From assembly GCF_006346335.1 (NCBI RefSeq), contig NZ_VDMC01000006.1:62001-126000 (forward strand): a stretch of 64,000 nt of DNA. The letters run 5' to 3'. Source of the stretch: Aequorivita sinensis (GTDB lineage Bacteria; Bacteroidota; Bacteroidia; Flavobacteriales; Flavobacteriaceae). The number at the start of each line of letters is the position of its first letter. Position 1 is the stretch's first letter. Shown here piece after piece: positions 41,018-50,290 of this stretch. Position numbers and translations under genes: made by a program. Under the pieces are notes generated by a model, which was not told the origin of the DNA, made no database searches, and saw only the letters and a list, made by a program, of their open reading frames with translations.

Positions 41018-42640
41018 ATGAAAAATCTTTTCTTTCTACTATTCCTAAGCATTAATTTTGTTTCCATTGCACAAGAATTTTCACGTGCAGATACGCTTCG
41101 AGGTAGCATTACTCCTGAAAGAGCTTGGTGGAATGTTACACATTACGATTTAAAAGTTTCCGTAAATCCTTCAGAAAAATTTATTGAAGGTAGTAACACC
41201 ATAACTTATGAGGTTTTAGAGCGCAACAACATTATGCAAATCGACTTGCAGGCTCCGATGAAAATTGACAAAATTCTTCAAAACAATGAAGAGATTTCAT
41301 TCACTTCAGAAGGAAATGCGCATTTTTTAAAACTTAAAAAGAAACAGAAAAAAGGTAAGCAGAATAAAATCACTATTTACTTTTCTGGAAAACCAACTGT
41401 AGCGCGACGTGCGCCTTGGGATGGTGGATTTACATGGACAAAGGATAGCAATGGCAACGACTTTATCGCCACTGCTAACCAAGGAATTGGGGCAAGTGTT
41501 TGGTGGCCGTTAAAAGATCACCCTTCCGAAGAGCCTGATAATGGCATGAAAATTTCAGTTACGGCACCAAAACATTTAATGGATGTAAGCAACGGACGAC
41601 TTATTAAAGTAATTGAAAACTACACCACAAAAACTTGGGTGTGGGAAGTTGTAAATCCTATCAATGCTTACGGAGTAAATATTAATATTGGTGATTATGT
41701 ACATTGGAGTGAAAAGTATCAAGGTTTAAATGGAACTTTAGACATGGATTACTACGTGCTTAGAGAAAATGAAGAAAAAGCCAAAGAACAATTCAAACAA
41801 GCCCCAATGATGATGGAAGCGTTTGAACACTGGTTTGGCCCCTACCCTTTTTACGAAGATGGATACAAGCTTGTGGAAGCACCATATTTAGGAATGGAAC
41901 ATCAAAGTAGTGTTACCTACGGCAATCAGTTTGAAAACGGATATTTAGGCCGCGACTTATCTAGATCGGGTTGGGGAATGAAATTCGATTTTATAATAAT
42001 TCACGAAAGTGGTCACGAATGGTTTGCAAATAATATTACTAATAATGATGTGGCAGATATGTGGGTTCACGAAGGATTTACCTGCTATTCTGAAAATATC
42101 TATCTCGATTATCACTTTGGAAAAAAAGCTTCTTCAGAATATGTTGTTGGACTTCGCCGTAGTATTTTAAATGATATTCCAATAATTGGAAATTATAATG
42201 TTAGTCATTCAGGTAGCAGCGATAAGTATTACAAAGGTGCAAATATGCTCCACACCATTAGACAACTAATTGATAATGATGAAAAGTGGCGACAAATTTT
42301 AATCGGTTTGAATAAAGATTTTTATCACCAAACTGTAAGCAGCAAACAGGTTGAAGATTATATAATGCAGAAAAGTGGCTTAGATCTCAATGTGTTTTTT
42401 AACCAATACCTAAGAACAACTATGATTCCTAAGGTGGAATATAAAGTTGAAGACAACAAGTTAAAATTTCGCTATACCGACATCCTTAAAAACTTTAAGA
42501 TGCCTGTAATTGCAATAATTAATGGAAAAGAAGAATGGGTAGAACCTACTTCGGAATGGAAAACAAAAGAATTTTCATCATCCATTGAAACTGCTGAAAT
42601 TAAAAAAGATTTTTATGTTATTACTGAAGAAATAGAATAA
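41018..42640 (+). CDS. M1-family zinc metallopeptidase, secreted
   Basis: 540 residues from the ATG at 41018 (MKNLFFLLFLSINFVSIAQ, signal peptide). The gluzincin motif IIHESGHEWFANN (about 327-339, HExxH) with the third ligand Glu in WVHEGFTCYSEN about 18 residues on, and LGMEHQSSVTYG ahead of it (the GxMEN-like exopeptidase loop, here GMEHQ) identify an aminopeptidase-like M1 enzyme. It lacks the long C-terminal HEAT region of large M1 members. Likely periplasmic peptide degradation. Confidence 0.92.
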   Translation: MKNLFFLLFLSINFVSIAQEFSRADTLRGSITPERAWWNVTHYDLKVSVNPSEKFIEGSNTITYEVLERNNIMQIDLQAPMKIDKILQNNEEISFTSEGNAHFLKLKKKQKKGKQNKITIYFSGKPTVARRAPWDGGFTWTKDSNGNDFIATANQGIGASVWWPLKDHPSEEPDNGMKISVTAPKHLMDVSNGRLIKVIENYTTKTWVWEVVNPINAYGVNINIGDYVHWSEKYQGLNGTLDMDYYVLRENEEKAKEQFKQAPMMMEAFEHWFGPYPFYEDGYKLVEAPYLGMEHQSSVTYGNQFENGYLGRDLSRSGWGMKFDFIIIHESGHEWFANNITNNDVADMWVHEGFTCYSENIYLDYHFGKKASSEYVVGLRRSILNDIPIIGNYNVSHSGSSDKYYKGANMLHTIRQLIDNDEKWRQILIGLNKDFYHQTVSSKQVEDYIMQKSGLDLNVFFNQYLRTTMIPKVEYKVEDNKLKFRYTDILKNFKMPVIAIINGKEEWVEPTSEWKTKEFSSSIETAEIKKDFYVITEEIE

Positions 42641-42684
42641 CGTACACCCAATTATAATTACACCGAAATTTATAAACATTGAAT

Positions 42685-45600
42685 ATGAAACTACTTTCAA
42701 CACTCCTCATTTTTACAATTTCACTAACGCTAACAGCACAGAAGAAAAAGAAAAAAGACAGTGAAAAATCCGAAGCAAAATGGGAAGTTGCAAATCCTGG
42801 TAAAGATTTTAACTACAAAACACATTCCTTTACTACCGATGAAGGAACTTGGATGAACCTTGATGTTAGCCCCGACGGGCAAACCATAGTTTTTGATATG
42901 GTGGGCGATATTTATACGTTACCAATTACCGGAGGTACAGCCAAAGCTATTAGAACTGGAATTCCTTTTGAAATTCAACCGAGATTTAGTCCAGATGGGA
43001 CAAAAATTTCATTTACCAGCGATGCAGGTGGTGGTGATAATATTTGGGTAATGAATGTTGATGGCAGCGATGCTAAACAAGTTACCAAAGAAGATTTAAG
43101 ACTACTTAACAATGCCGTTTGGAGTGCAGATGGCGATTATTTAATTGCTAGAAAACACTTTACATCAGGTAGAAGTTTAGGAGCTGGAGAGATGTGGCAA
43201 TACCACAAAACAGGAGGCTCCGGCATTCAGCTTACCAAAAGAAAAAATGACCAACAAGACGTAAACGAACCCTTCGTTTCTTCAGATGGAAAGTATTTGT
43301 ACTACAGTGAAGATGTGTACCCTGGCGGATATTTTCAATATAATAAAGATCCAAACAGTCAGATTTATGTTATAAAACGCTACGAGTTTGAAACCGGAGA
43401 AACCGAAACTATTACAGGTGGACCTGGTGGAGCAGCAAGACCAACAGTTTCTCCTGATGGTAAAAAATTAGCTTTTGTGAAAAGAGTGCGCACCAAAAGT
43501 GTTTTATTTATCCACAACCTAGAAACAGGAGAAGAGTTTCCTATCTACGACAAGTTGAATAAAGATCAGCAAGAAGCTTGGGCGATTTTTGGAGTCTATC
43601 CAAATTTTAATTGGATGCCAAATAACAACGAAATCATCTTTTGGAGTGGTGGAAAAATTAATAAGATTGATGTTAACTCATTGGAAGTTACAAACATCCC
43701 TTTTACAGCTAATGTAAATATAGATTTAGCCGAAACTGTTCATTTTGACAATAGAATTGAAACTGAAAAGTTCACCCCAAAAATGATCCGTCATACGGTT
43801 ACTTCACCTGATGGAAAACATATTGTTTTTAGTGCTTTAGGGCATTTATACAAAAAAGAATTACCTAACGGAAAACCTCAACGTTTAACAAACAGTACCA
43901 ATTTTGAATTCGAACCTACATTCTCTCCTAATGGTACTGAAATAATTTACGTTACTTGGAACGACGTTGATAAAGGAGCTATTTACAAGATTTCAGTAAA
44001 CGGCGGAAATCCTGTAAAACTTACTTCAAATAAAGGAATTTACCGAATGCCTTCTTTCTCTTCTAACGGAACACAAATTATCTTTAAAAAAGAAAGTGGA
44101 AATACCGATCAAGGTTTTACTTATACAAAGAAAGAAGGGATTTATATAATGGATGCTAATGGAGGTAATGAAACTTTTGTAACCGACAAAGGTGATTACC
44201 CAATGTTTAGCGCAGATGGAAAACGTATTTTCTTACAAACGGGCGGCACATATTTTGGGAGCATTGAGAAGAAATTAATTAGCGTAAACCTTAAAGGAAA
44301 CGAAGAAAAAACACACATTACCTCAAAATATGCAAATAGATTAGTTCCAAGTCCGGACAATAAATGGGTTGCTTTTACAAATCTTCATAAGTTATATGTT
44401 GCGCCTTTATTGCTTAACGGACAAACAATTGACTTAGACGATAAAACAAAAGCATTACCTGTTTCTCAACTTGCAAAAGATGCTGGCATCAACATACATT
44501 GGTCAGCAAACAGTAAGAATGTAATGTGGACACTTGGAGATGAATACTTTAGTAATGAATTAAAAAACAGATTTACCTTTTTACCTGGTTCACCAGATGA
44601 ATTACCAGAGGTAACATTAACCGGAACCAAAATTAACTTAGAAGCTCCAGTAGATATTCCTAACGGTAGAATTGCATTCACAAATGCAAGAATCATCACA
44701 ATGGAGGGCGATAAGGTAATTGAAAACGGAACTATATTAATTAATGGTAATAAAATTGAAGCTGTAGGAGCTGCAGATAAAGTTTCTATTCCATCAGGTA
44801 CAAAGATTTATGCTGCTGAAGGAAAAACTATTATGCCAGGAATGGTAGATGCACACGCTCACGTTGGTGCTTTCCGATATGGATTGCCTACGCAACAAAA
44901 ATGGTCGTTTATGGCCAATTTAGCCTTTGGTGTAACTACAGCACATGACCCTTCGGCGAATACAGAAACGGTATTTACACTATCTGAACTTCAAAAGAGT
45001 GGCCAATTGGTAGGGCCGAGATTATATTCTACTGGATTTATTTTATACGGTGGTGATGGCGATTTTAAAGCTGTGATAAACAATTTAGAAGATGCTAGAA
45101 GCAGTATTCGCCGTACAAAAGCCTTTGGCGCTAAAAGTGTAAAGAGTTACAACCAACCGCGTCGCGATCAACGTCAGCAAGTTTTACAAGCAGCGCGTGA
45201 AATGGGAATTAACGTGGTGCCTGAAGGAGGTTCAACTTTTTATCACAACATAACGCAAGTTATTGACGGACACACCGGAATAGAACACAACATTCCTATA
45301 GCACCTATTTATAAGGATATTAGAGAAGTTTGGAGCAGAAGCAATACTGGCTACACTCCTACTCTTATTGTAAATTATGGTGGGATGAATGGAGAAATGT
45401 ATTTTTATGAAAGAGACAATGTTTGGGAAAACGAAAAACTACTCAACTTTACTCCGCGTGGCGTTATAGACAGTCGTTCTCGTCATAGAATTAAAGTTCC
45501 ACAGGAAGAGTACCAAAACGGGCATATTTTAGTTTCTGAAACGGTAAAAGATTTAAGTGAAGCAGGCGTAAAAGTAAATATGGGGGCTCACGGTCAATTA

Positions 45601-45975
45601 CAAGGTCTTGGGGCACATTGGGAAACCTGGATGATTAATCAAGGTGGACTTAGCAATCTTGAAACCTTAAAAGCCGCTACTATTAACTCTGCTGAATATA
45701 TTGGTGCAGGTGAAGATATAGGCTCATTAAAAGTTGGTAAACTAGCAGATTTAATCGTGATGGATAAAAACCCATTAGAAGATATCGAAAACACCTTATC
45801 TATAAATATGGTTATGGTAAATGGTAGATTGTACGATACTGAAACTATGAATGAAATAGGTAACAATCCTAAAGAGCGCCTACCTTTTTTCTGGGAGTTA
45901 GATGGTTATAACCAGGCATTCCCTTGGCATCAAGAAACCCAAGGATTTATGGATGGCGGTTGTACTTGTCATTAA
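42685..45975 (+). CDS. TolB-type propeller fused to an amidohydrolase
   Basis: 1096 residues from the ATG at 42685; signal peptide MKLLSTLLIFTISLTLTAQ. Residues about 40-640 are WD40-like TolB propeller repeats (SPDGQTIVFDMVGDIYTLP, FSPDGTKISFTSDAG). Residues about 660-1080 are an amidohydrolase barrel with GMVDAHAHVG (about 719-728, first metal His pair), later EHNIPIAP, MGAHGQLQG and GKLADLIVMDKNPLEDIENT. The C-terminus is unusual, GFMDGGCTCH, with CxCH. Secreted hydrolases of this build occur across Bacteroidota; the substrate (cyclic amide or dipeptide) is not known. Confidence 0.9.
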   Translation: MKLLSTLLIFTISLTLTAQKKKKKDSEKSEAKWEVANPGKDFNYKTHSFTTDEGTWMNLDVSPDGQTIVFDMVGDIYTLPITGGTAKAIRTGIPFEIQPRFSPDGTKISFTSDAGGGDNIWVMNVDGSDAKQVTKEDLRLLNNAVWSADGDYLIARKHFTSGRSLGAGEMWQYHKTGGSGIQLTKRKNDQQDVNEPFVSSDGKYLYYSEDVYPGGYFQYNKDPNSQIYVIKRYEFETGETETITGGPGGAARPTVSPDGKKLAFVKRVRTKSVLFIHNLETGEEFPIYDKLNKDQQEAWAIFGVYPNFNWMPNNNEIIFWSGGKINKIDVNSLEVTNIPFTANVNIDLAETVHFDNRIETEKFTPKMIRHTVTSPDGKHIVFSALGHLYKKELPNGKPQRLTNSTNFEFEPTFSPNGTEIIYVTWNDVDKGAIYKISVNGGNPVKLTSNKGIYRMPSFSSNGTQIIFKKESGNTDQGFTYTKKEGIYIMDANGGNETFVTDKGDYPMFSADGKRIFLQTGGTYFGSIEKKLISVNLKGNEEKTHITSKYANRLVPSPDNKWVAFTNLHKLYVAPLLLNGQTIDLDDKTKALPVSQLAKDAGINIHWSANSKNVMWTLGDEYFSNELKNRFTFLPGSPDELPEVTLTGTKINLEAPVDIPNGRIAFTNARIITMEGDKVIENGTILINGNKIEAVGAADKVSIPSGTKIYAAEGKTIMPGMVDAHAHVGAFRYGLPTQQKWSFMANLAFGVTTAHDPSANTETVFTLSELQKSGQLVGPRLYSTGFILYGGDGDFKAVINNLEDARSSIRRTKAFGAKSVKSYNQPRRDQRQQVLQAAREMGINVVPEGGSTFYHNITQVIDGHTGIEHNIPIAPIYKDIREVWSRSNTGYTPTLIVNYGGMNGEMYFYERDNVWENEKLLNFTPRGVIDSRSRHRIKVPQEEYQNGHILVSETVKDLSEAGVKVNMGAHGQLQGLGAHWETWMINQGGLSNLETLKAATINSAEYIGAGEDIGSLKVGKLADLIVMDKNPLEDIENTLSINMVMVNGRLYDTETMNEIGNNPKERLPFFWELDGYNQAFPWHQETQGFMDGGCTCH

Positions 45976-45981
45976 GAATCG

Positions 45982-46016
45982 AAAAGGTCAGTAAACTAAT
46001 TTTACTGACCTTTTTT
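45982..46016 (+). terminator. Rho-independent terminator
   Basis: AAAAGGTCAGTAAA and TTTACTGACCTTTT arms followed by T-run after the amidohydrolase gene. Confidence 0.85.
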
Positions 46017-46141
46017 AATTAATATATTCCAATCCTATTTTATTATTCCTAAAAATAACCTAATAAAACATAGTGTTTCACACTCCATAAATTCTAAGGA
46101 GGACTTATATGCTTGGGCTTATTTAGGAAAAGAATAGACAT

Positions 46142-46167
46142 AAAAAAACCTCTTTTCAGAGGTTTTT
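46142..46167 (-). terminator. Terminator of the fasciclin gene
   Basis: AAAAACCTC-TTTTCA-GAGGTTTTT hairpin, with A and T runs on either side; it is 20 bases beyond the minus-strand stop. Confidence 0.75.
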
Positions 46168-46188
46168 AATAATAGAAAATAAGATGAT

Positions 46189-46821
46189 TTACATTTTTGG
46201 CATCAATACTTTATCTAAAGTATGAATTACTCCATTGGAGGCATCGATATCTACATTTGTAACAGTAGCAACATTTCCTTTAGCATCTTTAATCATTACT
46301 TTACCATTCTTTTCCGATAAAGTAAGAATCTCTCCATTTAAGGTAGTAACATCCAATTTGTTATTAGCATTATTAATTTTCGCTAAGACATCCACTGAAG
46401 GCAATTTTCCTTGAAGCACGTGATACTTAAGCAAACTTTGTAGTTTTTCTTTGTTTTCCGGTTTCATCAAATTATCTAAAGTTGCTTTAGAAACTTTTTC
46501 AAATGCATCATTTGTCGGTGCAAAAACTGTGTATTCGCCTTCACTTTTAAAGGTATCGGCTAAATCTGCAGTTTGAAGCGCACTAACTAAAGTAGATAAG
46601 TTGTCGTTACCCATTGCTTTAGCCGAAATAGAATTAGCTTCCATATCTTCCATTCTAGCCATTTTCTCTTCTTCTAACTTCAATATAGAGTCGGCTTCAC
46701 GTTCCATTCTCAATTCTTCCGCCTGAGCTTGAGCTTCGGCTTCTTTCTTTTTCGAATCATTACAACCAACCAATAGAATTCCAACGGCTGCAATTGATAG
46801 TACAATTTGTTTAAACTTCAT
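46189..46821 (-). CDS. Fasciclin-domain lipoprotein
   Basis: 210 residues from the ATG at 46821. Lipoprotein signal with LLVGC (Cys 20), a charged coiled-coil spacer rich in Glu/Ala (about 25-65), then one fasciclin (FAS1) domain: LSTLVSALQTADLADTF, YTVFAPTNDAFEKV, LLKYHVLQGKL and NGVIHTLDKVLMP. FAS1 domains mediate cell-surface adhesion. Attached to a membrane through the lipid and extended by the coil. Single gene. Confidence 0.9.
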   Translation of the reverse strand: MKFKQIVLSIAAVGILLVGCNDSKKKEAEAQAQAEELRMEREADSILKLEEEKMARMEDMEANSISAKAMGNDNLSTLVSALQTADLADTFKSEGEYTVFAPTNDAFEKVSKATLDNLMKPENKEKLQSLLKYHVLQGKLPSVDVLAKINNANNKLDVTTLNGEILTLSEKNGKVMIKDAKGNVATVTNVDIDASNGVIHTLDKVLMPKM

Positions 46822-47012
46822 AATAGTGTGTTTTTTAGTTTGTATCAAAGGTATCGTTCAAACTGTGAAGTTTTTACCAATTATCATTAACATTTAGTTA
46901 AATTTAGCTGATAATGAAATAGTTACACTTTTGTCTTAAATTTTTCTAAATGTTAAATTTAATTTTGGGTAAAATTGTATCTTTATAGAAATTAACACTA
47001 AAACTATAAAAA

Positions 47013-47390
47013 ATGATTAAGTCAAAATACCAGAGTGTTCTGGATTTAGGAGAAAAACTTAACATCCAAGAGGGTGATGTAAAAGAAGAAAATGGTCAAC
47101 TTAAAGTTTGGGGTACTGCAAAGACTCAATACGACAAAAATTTAATTTGGGATGAAATTAAGCGAGTTGGTGGTGAAAACCCTACAGACATTATGGCTGA
47201 CATTAAAGTTGCCGATAGTTCTGTTTTTGCACATCACACTGTACAAAGCGGCGAATCTTTAAGTAAGATAGCTAAGAAATACTATGGTGATGCAAACAAA
47301 TACAATGCTATCTTTGAAGCTAATAAAGGTAAATTAAAGTCTGCAGATCTTATTCATCCTGGTGATGAGTTGGTGATCCCGAACATTTAA
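47013..47390 (+). CDS. BON-LysM domain protein
   Basis: 125 residues without signal peptide: a BON-like domain (about 15-70, KVWGTAKTQYDKNLIWDEI) and a LysM domain (about 75-125, HTVQSGESLSKIAKKYYGD, then LIHPGDELVIPNI). This matches the layout of E. coli Kbp/YgaU, a small K+-binding, osmotic-stress protein, although ligand binding here is not shown. Monocistronic with a perfect terminator. Confidence 0.85.
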   Translation: MIKSKYQSVLDLGEKLNIQEGDVKEENGQLKVWGTAKTQYDKNLIWDEIKRVGGENPTDIMADIKVADSSVFAHHTVQSGESLSKIAKKYYGDANKYNAIFEANKGKLKSADLIHPGDELVIPNI

Positions 47391-47411
47391 TATTCTGTAA
47401 GAATTTATAAT

Positions 47412-47445
47412 AAAAGGCTGTCAAAATTTTGACAGCCTTTTTTAT
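47412..47445 (+). terminator. Rho-independent terminator
   Basis: AAAAGGCTGTCAAAA and TTTTGACAGCCTTTT form a perfect 15-bp palindromic stem followed by T-rich sequence; it can serve both the LysM gene and the convergent AAA gene. Confidence 0.85.
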
Positions 47446-47452
47446 TTATAAG

Positions 47453-48922
47453 CTATAGTCCACTTATATAACCACCATAAACATCTTTAAAATGAAGTCC
47501 GTTACCAATGCTAAATTTACTTAGCTTATTATTGGCTGCCAGTCCCCATAGTATTACTTCTTTTAAAAAGTAAATATCCTCTTTTAAAGTATCAGGTTGA
47601 TATGTTTCTATTAATTCCTGTAAAGGAGTTATCCTATCAAGTTCCATTCTGTATTCTTCATCGGAGTAAGAATCCAACAATTCAAAATCACTTTCTTCAA
47701 AAAACCAAGAAACAATTTCAGAATACGGATCGTCATCTCCTTCTTTGGTAAGTTTCTCAATTTTTGGAAAACGCTCTTTAAAAGTTGTGTCAACTGCATC
47801 AACTATTAACTGCTGTGCAACTTGATTTACTCCTTCCTGTTCTCCTTCGTACACCAATTCAATCTTACCTGTAATTGCAGGTATAATTCCTACAAAGTCA
47901 CCTAACCTAACAGAAGTTTTCTGCACTCCGTTATGCAATGCTCTTCTCTCCGCGGTGCTCAATAAGTTTTCAAACGCTGTAATACTTAATCTAGCGCTTA
48001 CACCACTTTTAACGTCTATATAATCATTTTCTCGTGCTTCAAAACTAATTTGTTCTAAAACATCTTTTGCCAAATCAGGAACATAAACATCAGATTTTTC
48101 TTTTGTAGCTTGGTCGGTCTCTTGCTCAGTAATAGCACGAGCTGTTTTTATACTTTCTGGGTAATGGGTGAGGATTTGCGACCCAATTCTATCTTTTAAT
48201 GGTGTAACAATACTACCACGGTTGGTATAATCTTCTGGATTTGCAGTAAATACAAATTGTATATCTAATGGTAATCGCAAAGCAAAACCTCTAATTTGAA
48301 CATCTCCTTCTTGAAGAATATTAAATAATGCCACTTGAATTCGCGGTTGCAAATCTGGCAATTCATTAATTACAAATATGCATCGATTACTTCGCGGTAT
48401 CATCCCAAAATGAATTACACGATCATCTGCATAGTTTAGTTTTAAATTGGCCGCTTTAATTGGATCCACATCACCAATAATATCAGCAACAGTAACATCA
48501 GGTGTGGCAAGTTTTTCAAAAAAACGATTATCTCGATGCAACCAACTTATAGGAGTATTATCCCCTTCTTCTTTAATCAAATTTTTAGCATAACGAGATA
48601 TGGGGCTATAAGGATCGTCATTTACTTCGCTACCTTCTACAATAGGTATATACTCGTCTAATAGCCCAACCATCTGTCGTGCTAACCGCGTTTTTGCTTG
48701 TCCGCGTAATCCGAGTAGGTTGATATTATGCTTAGACAATATGGCTCTTTCCAACGCTGGAATTACTGTTAATTCATATCCGTGAATTCCCACAAACGGA
48801 CTTTCTTTCTTCATAATTTTTTGAAGAAGGTTCCTGCGTAGTTCCTCCTTTACAGGTTTTGATTCGTAACCTGACTTTTGAAGGTCGCCTAATGTCTTTA
48901 TTTTAGTAATATCTATATTCAT
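47453..48922 (-). CDS. MoxR/magnesium-chelatase-like AAA ATPase
   Basis: 489 residues. Walker A variant GLRGQAKTRLARQM (about 73-86), Walker B and sensor region CIFVINELPDLQPRIQVALFNILQEGDVQIRG (about 185-216), QFVFTANPEDYTNRG sensor 1, then a C-terminal lid and helical region. MoxR ATPases work with von Willebrand A proteins as chaperones that load cofactors or remodel complexes. The gene lies 68 bases downstream of such a vWA gene on the same strand, so the two act together. The client is unknown. Confidence 0.88.
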   Translation of the reverse strand: MNIDITKIKTLGDLQKSGYESKPVKEELRRNLLQKIMKKESPFVGIHGYELTVIPALERAILSKHNINLLGLRGQAKTRLARQMVGLLDEYIPIVEGSEVNDDPYSPISRYAKNLIKEEGDNTPISWLHRDNRFFEKLATPDVTVADIIGDVDPIKAANLKLNYADDRVIHFGMIPRSNRCIFVINELPDLQPRIQVALFNILQEGDVQIRGFALRLPLDIQFVFTANPEDYTNRGSIVTPLKDRIGSQILTHYPESIKTARAITEQETDQATKEKSDVYVPDLAKDVLEQISFEARENDYIDVKSGVSARLSITAFENLLSTAERRALHNGVQKTSVRLGDFVGIIPAITGKIELVYEGEQEGVNQVAQQLIVDAVDTTFKERFPKIEKLTKEGDDDPYSEIVSWFFEESDFELLDSYSDEEYRMELDRITPLQELIETYQPDTLKEDIYFLKEVILWGLAANNKLSKFSIGNGLHFKDVYGGYISGL

Positions 48923-48990
48923 ATCTTTTTCTTTCTTAAATTTTTAAACCACCTAGGTAATTTCATTTCTACCTCTTTGAAAAGGACTTT

Positions 48991-50112
48991 TTATCTTATT
49001 CTCTTTCTTCTATTAGATTCATAATCACTAAAAATCATTTCTCCTAATCCTTTCAACCCTGTATAAAATGCCTTCCCTTGGTTTGCTGCTGTAAAATGTT
49101 CGATAAACTGCATTAAATAGGGATCCTCAGCAATCATAAAGGTTGTTATTGGAATGTGAAGTTTCCTAGCTTGGGATGCCATTGCGTAACATTTATTAAC
49201 GATATACCTATCTAAACCATTGCTATTTTTATAATAACGCCCATCGGGAAGTCGTACACAGCTTGGTTTTCCGTCGGTTATCATAAATATCTGTTTATTA
49301 GTATTTCTTTTTCTTCGCAACAAATCCATTGCCAATTGCAATCCAGCAACTGTATTTGTATGGTAAGGGCCTACATTTAAATAAGGCAAATCTTTAATTT
49401 GAATTGGCCAAGCATCATTTCCGAATACTAAAATATCTAAAGTATCTTTTGGGTAACGCGTTGTTATAAATTCGGATAAAGCCATTGCCACTTTTTTAGC
49501 GGGGGTGATTCTATCTTCACCATAAAGAATCATACTATGGCTAATGTCTATCATTAACACGGTACTCATCTGGGTTTTGTACATCGTTTCTTCAACAATC
49601 AAATCGTTTTCAGACAGTGTAAACTCACCCAAACCGTGATTAATCTGAGCATTTTTAAAACTCTCGGTCATTGAAATCTGTTCTAATGAGTCCCCAAATC
49701 GATAGGAGCGAAATTCTCCTGCTTGCTCGTCTCCTCTCCCTGTTTGTTTGGTGCGGTGGTTTCCAGCGCCACTTTTTCGCAGTTTTCCAAAGATTTGCTC
49801 TAAAGCTCTCTTTCGAAGTGCTCTTTCAGTTTTATCGGTAATTGCTAAACCTCCTTTCCCATTCACTTTAATTTCTTCACGCAGATAACCTTTCTTTTTA
49901 AGGTCTTCTACAAAATCATCTAAGGTGTAGTCATCGGTAGTAAGTTTATATTCGTCATCCAATTGCTTTAACCACTCTAAAGCTTCATCAACATCCCCAG
50001 AAGTATGCGTTATTAATTCTTGGAAAACATCTAAGAGTTTTTCGAAAGGAGACAGTTCTTTGGGAGTGTGCTTGGTGAAGACAAATCCGCTTTTAAGTCC
50101 TTTTTTGTTCAT
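48991..50112 (-). CDS. vWA-domain protein partner of the MoxR-like ATPase
   Basis: 373 residues. N-terminal helical region (1-170) with a basic stretch (GKLRKSGAGNHRTKQTGRG), then a vWA domain (about 180-350) with intact MIDAS: DISHS (about 189-193), the Thr loop in YHTNTVAG, and TDGKPS. Metal-dependent protein binding is expected. Upstream of and co-oriented with the AAA gene. The arrangement parallels CobS/CobT-like and MoxR-vWA pairs; no cobalt or magnesium chelatase large subunit is nearby. Confidence 0.87.
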   Translation of the reverse strand: MNKKGLKSGFVFTKHTPKELSPFEKLLDVFQELITHTSGDVDEALEWLKQLDDEYKLTTDDYTLDDFVEDLKKKGYLREEIKVNGKGGLAITDKTERALRKRALEQIFGKLRKSGAGNHRTKQTGRGDEQAGEFRSYRFGDSLEQISMTESFKNAQINHGLGEFTLSENDLIVEETMYKTQMSTVLMIDISHSMILYGEDRITPAKKVAMALSEFITTRYPKDTLDILVFGNDAWPIQIKDLPYLNVGPYHTNTVAGLQLAMDLLRRKRNTNKQIFMITDGKPSCVRLPDGRYYKNSNGLDRYIVNKCYAMASQARKLHIPITTFMIAEDPYLMQFIEHFTAANQGKAFYTGLKGLGEMIFSDYESNRRKRIR

Positions 50113-50290
50113 CTTATAAATGTAACGGATTTGTTGTTTAAATAAAACAAGTAAACGTTAAACTAGCATTAAAACTACTAATGAAAGCTGTTGAATTAAT
50201 TCATGGAAACTTCTGTTTATCCTCTATAAAATACTTAATTTTAAGGCTACATATTTTTTATAATTTGTAATTTAATCAAAAACGATTTTT

